The notes under the pieces were generated by a model. It did not search any database and was not told the origin of the DNA. It saw only the letters and a list, made by a program, of their open reading frames with translations. Of a stretch of 64,000 nt of DNA, positions 14,981 through 26,000 are shown piece by piece. Numbering within the stretch: the stretch's first letter is position 1; every line of letters begins with the position of its first letter. Source of the DNA: Mytilus galloprovincialis (taxonomy: Eukaryota; Mollusca; Bivalvia; Mytilida; Mytilidae); contig NC_134838.1 of assembly GCF_965363235.1 (NCBI RefSeq), forward strand, positions 6,763,001-6,827,000, written 5' to 3'. A program made the position numbers and the translations under genes.

Positions 14981-15689
14981 CCGTGTACTACGATGCTATT
15001 AGAAACGAAAATTCCCAACAGAATTATTTAGCATTAAATGAACATGATGAATGAAAGCGGGCATATTTTTTTGTGGCAGGGGTTTTCATGTCTGACCGAA
15101 TGTCTGTTTCGCCGAACTGATATATATCATATGGAATACTTTTTTTAAGACCAGACTGCAACCTGCCTGCTGGGTGTGACCTTTATGTCTCCATTTGTCG
15201 GCCGTTATTCATAAATTCGTTGTCATTTCAGACTCATTCTTAGCCTTTGATTGATTTGGAACCCTTTAATACTTCCCATAATGTTGTTGGTGAAACATAT
15301 CAACCAAACATTTGGATAAAAATTGCTTGTATGTTTTTTTAACTCGTGTCGGTCGTATTTCAAATTCAATCGAATAGCCCAGCGTATATCGTGTTTACAA
15401 CAAGAAATCTGTCAGGTTATTCTAACTTAACTTACAACATACAGTCGTGCGAGAATTTTCCATGTCTATGTTTTACTGACAAATCCAACATTAAATGTAT
15501 CAGTACATAGCTTTGGATCCATGATATCATTTTATGATCGACACTTAATAGGGAGAATACAGTATCGAAAATGTCCAACCCTTACACCTTAACAGCAACT
15601 ACAAAATATGCATGCCCCACGCCAGGACCCGTTTAAAAAGTGTAAATTTCACTTATTTTATGTTTTTAGTCCTATAAAGGGCCAAAAAA

Positions 15690-15764
15690 AAAAATTTCGC
15701 CTCGCTCCGCTCGGCAAAAATAAAAACTACGCCCCCTCTTTCAAAAATCCTGGATCCGCCCCTG
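15690..15764. mobile_element. Right-end fragment of the GGCGGATCCAG-end MITE family
   Basis: ATCCTGGATCCGCCCCTG closes a stretch with CTCGCTCCGCTCGGC, a motif found inverted near 24210. The left boundary is uncertain. Confidence 0.55.
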
Positions 15765-15885
15765 ATGCAAGTACCTAAATATTACAATAATTTTAAAGTA
15801 AAGAAATAGTACTAAATATTAAAAGTAAATTTTCAGTACTGCATACTTTTAGTACAGAAATAGTACCTACGCAAAAGTAGCTGTG

Positions 15886-16194
15886 AATATAATATCAATG
15901 AGACAACTAAACAGTACACCATACATACAGGTATATGTCAAGAAAAGAACTGCCGTAGGACCCTTTCAGGCATTACAACATTTAACACGGATCATTCACA
16001 CTTTCATATCAATTTCTCATTCCGCTCGCTCTGATTATGTTAATAAAAGTACACAAGACAAGACCAGGCAATTTTATTCTTTAAAACCACTGTATACACA
16101 TTGGTACAAAGAATGGAATAATATTACATGGTATAAAAAAATAAATTGTGCACATGACAAAAAAGGAATGTTACCATTACTAGTTATATAAATA
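15886..16194. other. Short spacer before the LINE 3' end
   Basis: A plus-strand frame covers 15883-16191 (102 residues), but it has no recognised homologue and abuts transposon ends, so no gene is called. Confidence 0.35.
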
Positions 16195-18005
16195 TATAGA
16201 AAAACAAATAGACAAAGGCTAACCTGGAAGACTTGCTACTGAATTTATAACCTTTATAAATTTGCATATATTTTTTAAAATTATTTCTATGTGTTGTTTG
16301 TAATAATTTACAAAATTTAATTATATTTACTCTGTTACAATAACAATTATCCAAAAACAATTTTCTTGAGTCGTCTAGGGATCTACAATTCAAAAGAAAG
16401 TGACATTCATCCCCTAATTCTTGACATTGACAAATTACAATATCTTAATTTCTCTATCTAAACCTATCCATCTTCCAGTTTCAATTGGTAATATATGATT
16501 ACCAGTTCTAAATCTACAAAATATAACCCTATCTCTATCTGGTAATATATCTAAATATTTTTCGAATTCAAACTTGTCCTTATATAATTTTTGACTAATT
16601 ACATATATCTGAACGCCAGTTTTGTTGAAATTGGTCAAATAACTTCTGTTTTAAACTATTACTCAGCCATTTTGTGCTAAAGCCAGTTTGTGCTAACCAG
16701 ATATTACTATAACCACATGTATCAAGAATATATTTTATAAACATAACCCATTCAGACTTACAATTATTCTGTGAATGTTTTAAAAACATAAAGTTATACA
16801 AAATATGTGACAACTTATTTTCTTTGTCGTGGACAAATTAACACCAATAATTTACCATACGCAGTTTAGCATAGACTACCATGGGATACACACCAAGTTC
16901 ACCATATACCATGCAGTTTGGAGTTGACTTCTTCAAGTTCAGTAGTAGCTTGCAAAATTTCAAATGTACTCTTTCTATAATATCCATATTACTGAACCCC
17001 CAAATTTCACATCCTTAAAGTAAAATCGGCTTCACCATCTTATCGAACAAATCATACTGACATCTCACCGAAAGGTTATGAATTCTCCCCTTCTTAAGTA
17101 CAACGTAATGGCACGATATGCCTTAGTAACTAATATCTGTTTAGTACTTGCAAACCTGTTCTTGAAAAAGTCAATCCCTTATATTGAATTTCTTTGACAA
17201 CATCTAATTTAATATTATCAATATAAAAATGAGGATTTTGTGATAAACGTCCACTAGAAAAAAATAATAATTTTCGTTTTACTAGAATTTACACTTAGTT
17301 TCCAAAATTTACAATATTCACTAAATGTATTAAGTTGAGACTGAAGAGAATCAGATTCAGCAAATAGAACTGTATCATCTGCATATAATAAATGAAAAGT
17401 TTAATATAAACATTCATCTCATTCTCAATTTCTTCAGATATACTACTTAGTCCCAAAACATCATGTATTTGTAAAAAAAGATTCCAAATCATTCAGATAT
17501 AATTAGATTTTCTCCTTGTCTTACCCCATTATTACAAGGAAAATAGTCTGATGATTGTCCATTATATACAATTCTTGATTTAATACTACTATACATATTG
17601 AATATAACGTTATAAATTTTACCGTTAATTTCGTTTCCAAGCAATTTCTGAAACAATCCATTTCTCCATACATTATCAAATGCTTTATATCAAATGCAAA
17701 GCCTATAAAGGCACAATACATTTTTATCTTTTTACTTTTCATTTAACTAAATAACATATACTTTAGCTTTACTAATATACTAGATAAAATATGAAATAGT
17801 CATTTATAATAATATCGGAACCAGAGTCTTTATTATTTTTCTGATTTTTAACTGCTTTTTCAATTTCATCTACAGTTATGGGTACATTTAATGACATGTT
17901 TAATCTATCCATAACGTTTTGGTTGTTTACATTTTCGCCATCGTCATTTTCGCTACCAGCATTTAATGTTTTAAAATAATCTAACAATATGTTCATAAAG
18001 GTATA

Positions 18006-19069
18006 CTAGAAGACACCCGCGAAATCGCGGGCATTCAGAGCGTAGTTTAAAGTATCGGTATGTAAAGTGTTGTTGGAAGAATTTTGTTAAATACAGAATG
18101 ACTGGAGAATTTCAGCAAAAGTATCATAAGTCATAGGTTATTGGGGACAGGAAAATGTTTTTTTTTACCCTCCACCTTTATTTCCAAAGTTCCCAATTTT
18201 TGGTTTTCTATCAATTTCAATATGAACATACATTTAGTATGTTATGAACATTTATTGAAGTAAGGAGCCTGTAATTCAGTGGTTGTCGTTTGTTTATGTG
18301 TTACATATTTGTTTAGTTTCGTTCATTTTTTGTACATAAATAAGGCCGCTTGTTTTCTCGTTTGCATTGTTTTACATTGTCATTTCGGGGCCTTTTGAAG
18401 CTTAGTATGCGGTATGGGCTTTTCTCTTTGTTGAAGGCCGTACGGTAACCTATAATTGTTAATTTCTGTGTCATTTTGGTCTCTTGTGGAGAGTTGTCTC
18501 AACATGGCAATCATACCACATCTTCTTTTTTTTTGTAATCAATGAATTTTGTAAAAGATTTAATGACTGGAGAATTTCAGAAAAAGTATCAAAAGTTCAC
18601 ATGAATAATTTTAGCTCTTATCTGTATATTATGAACATTCATTATTATATAAATAAAGCGTATTTACTTTCAATTCTAAGTTTATCGATCCATGGTGATC
18701 ATTGATATAGTATACAGACCCTCTCTATTTAATAAACTCTGTGACTGCCGTGGATAGTAAACTTGAAAATGATAGCAGATAAAATTCTGAAAATACACTT
18801 TATTCGTAGTATATGTATGTTCAAAGTATACAGAAAAACGCAAACCGGAAGTCTAATCTGACTTAAAATTTCGTACAATGACGGGACAATACCCGGATGC
18901 CTTTTTTCTCGTTTTTCTCCTAAAATAACTCAATCTGAATAATCATATGAATGGATGACAAATGCGACTATGCACTGTACCTATAGGACACAGAGGCGTG
19001 TTAATTAATTTATTGTGGAAAGAAGAGAAGCGATACCAAAAATGAGGTCTTCTCGTTTAATAGTATAGA
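18006..19069 (-). mobile_element. Non-autonomous Helitron inserted in the LINE
   Basis: On the minus strand it starts TCTATACTATTAAACGAG (from 19069) and ends with a hairpin CCCGCG-ATTT-CGCGGG (18031-18016), six bases, then CTAG (18009-18006). The flanking bases are A before TC and T after CTAG. This is the canonical Helitron layout: 5' TC, a GC hairpin shortly before 3' CTRR, insertion between A and T, and no target duplication. No Rep or helicase is encoded. It contains a 270-bp copy of repeat F1. Confidence 0.86.
18258..18530 (+). repeat. Dispersed repeat F1a, carried inside the Helitron
   Basis: It runs from GGAGCCTGTAATTCAGTGGT to CAATCATACCACATCTTC plus a T run. It aligns along its length with 62125-62405. 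Diagnostic blocks are TTCGGGGCC and GGCCGTACGGTAACCTATA. Confidence 0.85.
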
Positions 19070-19630
19070 TTAGGTATATTAGGACTTTTCTGTTTTTTTC
19101 CACTATTCAAAATTTTCCAATATTCTTTTGGGTTAGTAGATTTCAAATTATTTATTTTATTTGTAATTTTTTTCCCTATGTTTTCTCATACTTTTATCTA
19201 GTCCTCTTATATTTTGCTCTAATGATTTAGTTTCGGCCTCCTGAAGTTGAGATCGATTTCTTCTCAACTTTCTTTTTGACGATTTATATTTTTGCCTGGC
19301 TTTTTTACAATCATCATCAAACCATGGTTTGGATGCCTTCTTATATTTTTGTAAATTTGGATTCGTTTTTGCTAGGTATATGTGCCAAAAGTACTCTTAG
19401 CTGCATCGGTTAGTAAATTACTTATACTCTCAACTGCGGTATTTATGGTTGTTTCATTTATTGTTGCATTGTCAACCATATTTACTAGTTGAGTCAGTAT
19501 TTCGTTTACTTTTTCTCCGTCTATATTATCAATAAAGTCTGCAGTTTTAGTACTCTCCCAGTCTTTAATCTTTTCATGCGATGGTTCATCTACAACCACT
19601 TTATTTTTAACTACTTCGGCTTTAACAGTT

Positions 19631-20341
19631 TAAGACTTTAACACAAAAGATTAATAAAATAGATTTTGCAAAGAAAATGCAGCACAGCAAACGTAGAACT
19701 CTTTAGAGAAAATATTTCCAAAATTATTGTATATCCCGTCTTAAAAAACTTCAATGAGTAAATTACAATAAAATGCCGTAGAATAAGACTTAAAATGTTC
19801 GCCTTGTGAAATCAGCTACTACCTATTGACTATTAAATAAAATCTTGAACTATAACTTCTCGTACCTCTAATCGGCTCATGTGAAATTTAATTAAAAGTT
19901 TGAGCTCCACTAAAATTATACATGGTGTTATAAAGGTTTATCTTTAATCCAATACAACAATACATTTAAAGCAATATGCAGAAGGAGTTGTTCCTTTCGT
20001 GTCATCTATTGGTCAACTAAGGTTAAGGGTCATGGAAAGAATGTTGATATGCCTGCTTTGTCTTGTTATATATAGATATTTATATCACGTACATGCATAC
20101 TTGCATTCCATAAAAAGTTTGTTTTTTTTATTTCGAAAATAAGTACAGGATAGAACTATTCGGAATTAAAAGATTTGGTGTACACCATTTTTACTTTTGA
20201 TGTCGATCGGATATATAGTTACCCATTAATCCCTGAATAACTGTTCCTATATATAGTTCATTATACTTATGTCAGCAGCTTATCTGTGAATGTCACTTCA
20301 AAAGAGTTGTCATTAAAAAGTCAATACTATAGTATTAATGA
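19631..20341. other. AT-rich spacer, no gene seen
   Basis: No frame, array or recognised element. Confidence 0.4.
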
Positions 20342-20500
20342 ATGGGTGTTTTTATAATGGCCCTGTTATATGTCCAAGGTCTGTAATAATGGTCGAGGAA
20401 GTCTGTAATGGCCCGAGGCAACGCCGAGGGCCATTACAGACATCCGAGGCCATTATTACTGACCGAGGACATATAACAGGGCCATTATAAAAACACCCAT
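20342..20500. repeat. 159-bp near-perfect palindrome (foldback)
   Basis: Left arm AATGGGTGTTTTTATAATGG and onward is repeated inverted on the right, ending CCATTATAAAAACACCCATT, with about 90% pairing to a short centre near 20417. Both arms contain GGCCATTACAG or its complement, the motif arrayed at 20853-20985. Confidence 0.9.
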
Positions 20501-20852
20501 TTCTTAATACATTTATTAACCAACTGAACAAAAGTGTATGTGTTGCTGCCAACTTGATGTACCTTCTTACTCTTTTAATGACAGTTTATATAGTTTGAGA
20601 AAAAAAATATCTGTACTTCACCATGATAAAGCGTTTGAATATACCAAAAATCCAAGATATTAAGTTGAAAAAAGTTATGTGTTGAAAAACAGGATGAACA
20701 GTGATCCCTTTATATGGTTCTTTAATGTTGGTTGATGGTTACTAAATAAAATAAAATACAAAAAGGTATTATACTCTTTACAACTTAATTTTATTAACAT
20801 TTAATAAAAACCTTAACTGGGCTTAATTCAGACAAACTGGGCATTAATACAG

Positions 20853-20985
20853 GGTCATTACAGAAAAACAGGGCCATTACAGAAAAACAGGGCCATTACA
20901 GAAAAAACAGGGCCATTACAGAAAAACAAGGCCATTACAGAAAAAAAAGGGCCATTACAGAAAAACAGGGCCATTACAGAAAATA
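20853..20985. repeat. ~19-bp tandem repeat of GGCCATTACAGAAAAACAG, about 7 copies
   Basis: GGGCCATTACAG followed by A-rich spacers of variable length repeats across the interval. The core equals a motif in the arms of the palindrome 350 bp upstream. Confidence 0.9.
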
Positions 20986-22744
20986 TGTAATTTTTAATAA
21001 ACAGTCATTTTTGGCTATAATATACTTAGTTGGTTAATAAAGCTTAATATGGTTCCATGTTAATTTGATACACGTCTGCTTATAAGCAGCATATTCATAT
21101 TTTGTAATACTTTTTCAGTATCGGGAAGATTTTCATTAACAAGCAATAAAAGGATAGTATACTGCATATCCAGAAAAGACATATGAGAATAAATCCACAT
21201 GCCTTTGAGAAACAGATCCCCTTTTTCTCTATCTTTGGGTTTTATCATTTTGTTTGTTAGTAAATATCTCTTAATATTTCCACTTATTTAGTCATTTGTT
21301 CTTGCTCTTATCCAATATCTTAACTATGATACTAGCAGTAGATTTTATATGATACCCCTCTATATTTATTTACACGAGGTATCATATATAAACTAGGAAT
21401 ATAAACTCTAGCTCGTCTTTCAAGTAAGGATAGAAAATAATAGTTTTTAAGGTAAACTTTTAGTCTATTCGAAATCAAGAAACTATTCCAAATACATCAT
21501 TCGGATTGTTTGTAAGTATTTAGTATCCCATGAATACGATAGATGCGTTGTATGTTCGGTAAACGCACGATGACATACAGTAGCTTAATCCTACGTTATT
21601 TGAACTTGTAGAATAGTTGTGGATAGTTTACTCATTGACATTCATACCACATCTCCTTATCTTTATATCACGTACATGCATACTTGCATTCCATAAATAC
21701 TTGTTGTCACTCGGCAACCTTAAATGTATACTTCTTTATTATTTTCACAATGACGATTTCCTGTTGATAAAACGTGTATATAGATGGTCTTGTATATGTT
21801 TAAACAACATTAGTCTTATTCTATTACAAAAACCTTTTTGCTATTCTAATTCATTTTTTTACGACAACAAATTCGAAACATTAGATAACATTTTTATACT
21901 TGGAATGTCCTGAAGCATGCGTGCACAGTATATAAAATGTTAATGTTGATTTAGTCGAAAAAACGCTTGGCTCGGTTAAAGGCTACGATTTTCAATATTC
22001 AAATCTTGTTCGAGTTGGAATATATCGTTGTGACCTCTTCCAAACCAGTTTTTGCTCTCACTCATAATTGCACTCTGCAGCTTAGCTGAACACTATTACA
22101 CAATAGAATTAAGACAAGCAAGCTTTATAGGGCCCCAAAATAACTAGTGTAAAACATTTTAAAAAGGAAAAGCAACGATCTAATCTATTGAAAAACAAAA
22201 AACGATGAACACTTATGAACCACAACAAAAGCGACAACTACTGAACATTAGGTTCCTGACGAATAACAGGTGTAAACAAATGCAGCGGGTTCAAACCAAT
22301 TTACAAACTAATTTTCGAGTTCTTGCTAGCCATGCGTACATTGCTCAGGCGTTTTTATTGAAAAAAGTATAAACAAAGATGTATCGGTAGTACATGTATA
22401 CATGTTTGTTCGAATGACCATTTTACTATTATAAGGGAAGCAACTCTATATGTTTTGTATGCATAACTGATGAATACATCAGATTTATTTACTCTTTGCT
22501 GGAATAGTAAATTTTGCAAAAGTGTTATAAAAACCTGTCAATACATGTACTTTATCGTATTACTATAATTTGTACTTCCTGTCACATATCAGTATTCATT
22601 GTATATATATATATATATATATACTATTCTTGCACCTTTGTTTTCTAAAATAAATATGTTCACGCTTTGACTAATACTAAGGTTTTTCTACCGCAGGAAT
22701 AGATTACTATAGGTGTATTTAGCAAAACATTTAGGAATGTTGGT
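20986..22744. other. AT-rich spacer with F1 fragments and a (TA)n tract
   Basis: It contains a short F1a tail near 21635-21660 (ATTCATACCACATCTCC), an antisense F1 fragment near 22165-22310 (GACAACTACTGAACATTAG) and a (TA)n microsatellite at about 22600-22623. No gene is supported; the plus frame at 21617-21913 overlaps repeat sequence. Confidence 0.5.
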
Positions 22745-22862
22745 CCTCAATGCTCTTCAACTTCGTACTTTATTTGTCCATTTTAACTTTTTGAGATTCA
22801 AGCGTCACTGATGAGTCTTTTGTAGACGAAACACGCGTCTGGCGTAATTACAAAATTTAATC
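22745..22862 (-). repeat. Dispersed repeat F3, antisense copy
   Basis: CACTGATGAGTCTTTTGTAG, then CGAAACACGCGTCTGGCG, is the reverse complement of the copies near 30130-30200. Confidence 0.8.
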
Positions 22863-23334
22863 CTGTTATCTGTGATGAGTTTATTTTATAGTTTGTTAAA
22901 ATGTTTTACTATCATACTCCATATGGGGGCTTTAGTTAAATAAGATGTCTTTTAAGTCTTATGAATTAAAAGATGAATGCGGTATAATTTTTACTTTTAC
23001 TTTAAAAAAGAATGGCAAACCATGTTATAAAAAAACATTTTTGAAAGAAGTCTACCAAGTTTTTTTAAAGCAAAAACATGATAAGTGATTATGTTTGCAT
23101 TTTTAATATGAACAAAAGAAATATAGGTTTACGTACGTGAAAGAGAAAGCAACTCAACGAAAAAAATAGCAAACATCTTTTAGAGGGCGACATAAGTTTT
23201 CGACAGTAAAATTGTGTCTTTACAAATGTCAAATTCTAAATTGTAACAATTGATTCAACTACAATTATGGACAAAGAAAGATATTAAGTCCAATTTTTAA
23301 AATCAATTTGAAAAATTACATCATTGATATTTTA

Positions 23335-23620
23335 GAACAGATATTAGATTCCTATTTTCCATTTGTAAGGGAGCATACATGTAACTCTAGAACGGTTGAA
23401 GTGACACCACAAAAATTCAAATTTGATCAGTATTTTGTGGAAATAAGCATTGTGTATTAGTTTAATAACATTTGGTTGCGGCAAACTAAAGTTACAGATC
23501 GAAAACAAAAAAATCAGCATTTTTTTCATTTGTAAACAGGCATAACTCTAGAACGGTAAATGTGACGCCACCAAAATTCAAACTTGATCTGTGTTTTGTA
23601 GTAAATACATTTCTTTACGG
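23335..23620 (-). repeat. Dispersed repeat F5, two partial tandem units
   Basis: Two blocks share ACTCTAGAACGG, GTGACRCCACCAAAATTCAA and GATC-GT-TTTTGT at roughly 180 bp spacing. In inverted orientation they match 59526-59690 inside the actin D intron. Confidence 0.75.
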
Positions 23621-23799
23621 CCCTATGTTTTATATATAACGGTCTTTTTATATTTAAATGAGATAGGGTAATACCCATTGAATTCCTTTTTGCACGGACG
23701 ATTTTGGCAGTTAGTATATAAGGAAGATTTGAGGTGTGTTTAGTTAAAACATATTTATTTATAGTAGATTGGGAAACAAGTTTTGCAACTTATATGAAT

Positions 23800-24052
23800 C
23801 TCTTTCCACTTTGCGGGTGCGAGTGCTGCCTTGTAGCGGCATTAGCCTGCTCTTTTTCGAAATCTACAAGGGTGTCTTTAACGTGCAAGAGATATGGCTC
23901 TCTCTTAACACGGGTCAGCCTTTTATCGTCCCCTTCCGACGGACTATCATCGTTTCCTCAAGACCAGTCCCTGACATTTTCATCCCAAACGGGAATCGAA
24001 CCAGGAACCTTTGTGATAGTAGTCCGATCCACTAATCACTACACCACGGCTG
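23800..24052 (-). mobile_element. tRNA-derived SINE
   Basis: On the minus strand the head begins AGCCGTGGTGTAGTGATTAG (A box within 24046-24031) and has the B box GGTTCGATTCC (24002-23992), so it carries a pol III internal promoter. Downstream is a conserved body with CTTGCACGTTAAAGACACCC, CTTGTAGATTTCGAAAAAGA and GCCGCTACAAGGCAGCACTC, of the type I associate with mollusc SINE central domains. The plus-strand frames across it (23734-24057, 23769-24035) are artefacts. Confidence 0.85.
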
Positions 24053-24160
24053 TTTGACCAATGCGACGCTCGTTACAAGATAGTAAGGACTATGTTAGTT
24101 TGGTATACTATTCCCCAGCCTCCCACCCCTTAACCGTTTTATATGTAACCTTAATGTTTC

Positions 24161-25503
24161 CAGGGCCGTAAATTGCCTTGTGTTTAAGAGGAGGCATGCA
24201 GCCTGCCGAGCGGAGTGAGGCTAAAAATTTTTGGACCTATTCTATGCAGAAAAATATATTTATCGGGCAATATTCCTGTATGCAATGTACCTCCCCAGAA
24301 TCCACCACTTGTTATATTTTTGTTACATTTCAATAAATAAGCGCCTGAAATATATTGAATACAGTTATAAACAAGAGCTAGATTAGGTGTGCCAGTAAAG
24401 TAAGATTTTTTTTTAACGTTTTTCCTGCTTTATGACTCTTCACAAACTATTTTAGAATGAAATTCAAAACAGTGTAGCTGTGGCCATTGATTGGCACATT
24501 AAATTCATTCATTGACTGGGAAAATTTAGGTGAACGTTTGTATGTAACGACCACTGCTAACTATGTACTTTTTAAAGAAACTTAAACTATGGGGTCACCA
24601 AAGGTTCTCAACACATAAATAAAGTAATTCGAAAAATTAATCAGAAATAACACGATGTTTTAATTTATATATATTATATAATCAAAACATAAAGGTTATT
24701 CCTGATTAATTTTTCGAATTATTTTATAATTAAAGGCGTTAAGAAACCTTTGGTGACACCACAGTTTAAATATCTATCGTAGGTACGTCGTGAACAGTGG
24801 TCGTTTCAGACAAACGTTCACGTAAATTGTTCCAGTTAATGAATGAATTTAATGTGTCAATCAATGGCCACAGCTACACTGTTTTGAATTTCATTCTACT
24901 TAGTCTTAGGGAAGCTAACAATTTGCGAACTTCAAATGAAAGGCCCTTCTGAAGTTGAGCATTTTTGTTTTTTGTTTCTGCTTTTATGGCTGTCCCAATC
25001 GAGCTGTTTTAATAAATTCGTTTCACAGACTCAATTTTCAATACTTAAAATGTAAATGCACGCGTAAGGACTCATAATTTTACTTTAATTCAAAGTATTA
25101 TAAAGTAACACTATTTGTTCAGACAGAAAGTTTTATTCGCCAACATAAAAGTTTTCCATCTGTGAACCAGGGTATGGGATATCATTTGTATACTCATTTG
25201 CAATAGAGCCTAATAATGTCTTCGGTTTAAGTTACGAAAATACCGGGGTAGCAAGTAAAATTCGTTAATATTAGCTTAAATTCAAAGTGTGCAAAGAAGT
25301 TGGGTTCAGAGATATTTACCAGATCTAAATATCGAAAAAAACCTGCCAGTATGATTAATCACCTTGTTGATTAAACTTACAAACAGAGTTCTTAAAATAA
25401 TGTATGATTTTAACCCTTTTTCTTTTCTGTTTTTCCTTCTTTTTTCAGTCAGCCAGCAATAGGAGGCAACTGCCTACATGCCTCTATGTAATTTACGGCC
25501 CTG
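24161..25503. mobile_element. 1.34-kb non-autonomous TIR element (CAGGGCCGTAAATT ends)
   Basis: CAGGGCCGTAAATT at 24161 is perfectly inverted at the right end (AATTTACGGCCCTG, ending 25503). Subterminal GAGGCATG is also shared. GTTTC adjoins both ends, a possible 5-bp target duplication; if the end is taken as CCAGGG the duplication would be TTT. The ends resemble hAT-type CAGNG termini, but the duplication is not 8 bp, so the superfamily is open. It contains the 446-bp palindrome and no transposase. Confidence 0.72.
24453..24898. mobile_element. 446-bp foldback palindrome nested in the TIR element
   Basis: Left arm TAGAATGAAATTCAAAACAG is mirrored by CTGTTTTGAATTTCATTCTA at the right, and pairing continues almost to the centre near 24670. 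The outermost TA on each side would fit a TA target duplication. Arms include GTGTAGCTGTGGCCATTGAT on both strands. It has no coding capacity. Transcripts would form a stem of about 200 bp. Confidence 0.85.
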
Positions 25504-25639
25504 GTTTCTGATCGACTTGTGTATGGTAAAAATTTATTCATTTATGTATGGCTTTTGTATATATTTATGCTGAACATGTTAAACCCTATACTGTGTTTGT
25601 TTTTTTCTACGATATATAGTTAAGACAAATTTTATTTTC

Positions 25640-25960
25640 GTAGGAGTGAAACGAGGGAGTAAAAAAGAAGCATTTTGTATAAGTTTCATGACAATTGGTT
25701 GAAGCAAACTGAAGTTAGAGAACGGAAACCAACTTTGGGATGTACGTACAGACAAGAAGGGTAAAACACAATGCCCCCAACTCTACGGCATAAAAAGACA
25801 AAAACTCAAAGACTTAACTTGACCATTGAACTATGAATATGAGGTCAAGGTCAGATGACATCTGCCAGTTGGATGGTACACCTTACAATCATTCCATACA
25901 CCAAATATAGTAGACCAATTGCATACACTGTTAAGTATAGATAGATAAGATAAGATATTT

Positions 25961-26000
<40 letters not shown>

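Larger units (their letters stand above)
14436..15885. mobile_element. 1.45-kb element with ~110-bp inverted ends (CACAGCTACTTTT)
   Basis: The left end, CACAGCTACTTTT then AGGTACTATTTCTGTACTAA, reappears inverted at the right end (15772-15885) with about 85-90% match by eye over 110 bp. No transposase is visible inside, so it is non-autonomous. It carries a complete MITE (14829-14980) and a fragment of the same MITE family (15690-15764). Target duplications were not clear. Superfamily unknown. Confidence 0.65.
16195..19630 (-). pseudogene. Degenerate non-LTR retrotransposon (LINE) ORF2, split by a Helitron
   Basis: Read on the minus strand, fragments occur in the right order for a LINE ORF2 after its endonuclease. 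They are a linker with KPWFDDDCKKARQKY (near 19320) and NPKEYWKI (near 19120), then NVPITVDEIEKAVKN (near 17880), then GVRQGE (about 17525-17509) and YADDTVLFAE (YADD at 17385-17374). The C-terminal part has HILPIETGRWIG (near 16490) and GDECHFLLNC (near 16400). YADD is the catalytic motif of reverse transcriptase. Frames shift repeatedly and are closed by stops, so this is a dead copy. The 5' side ends near 19630, suggesting 5' truncation, normal for LINEs. A 1064-bp Helitron interrupts it. The exact clade is not resolved. Confidence 0.85.

Noticed and set aside
23992-24052. A real tRNA gene
   Set aside because: A and B boxes are present, but the acceptor and anticodon arms do not form and a SINE body follows.
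23734-24057. Plus-strand frames of 107 and 88 residues
   Set aside because: They overlap the antisense of a tRNA-derived SINE with A and B boxes.
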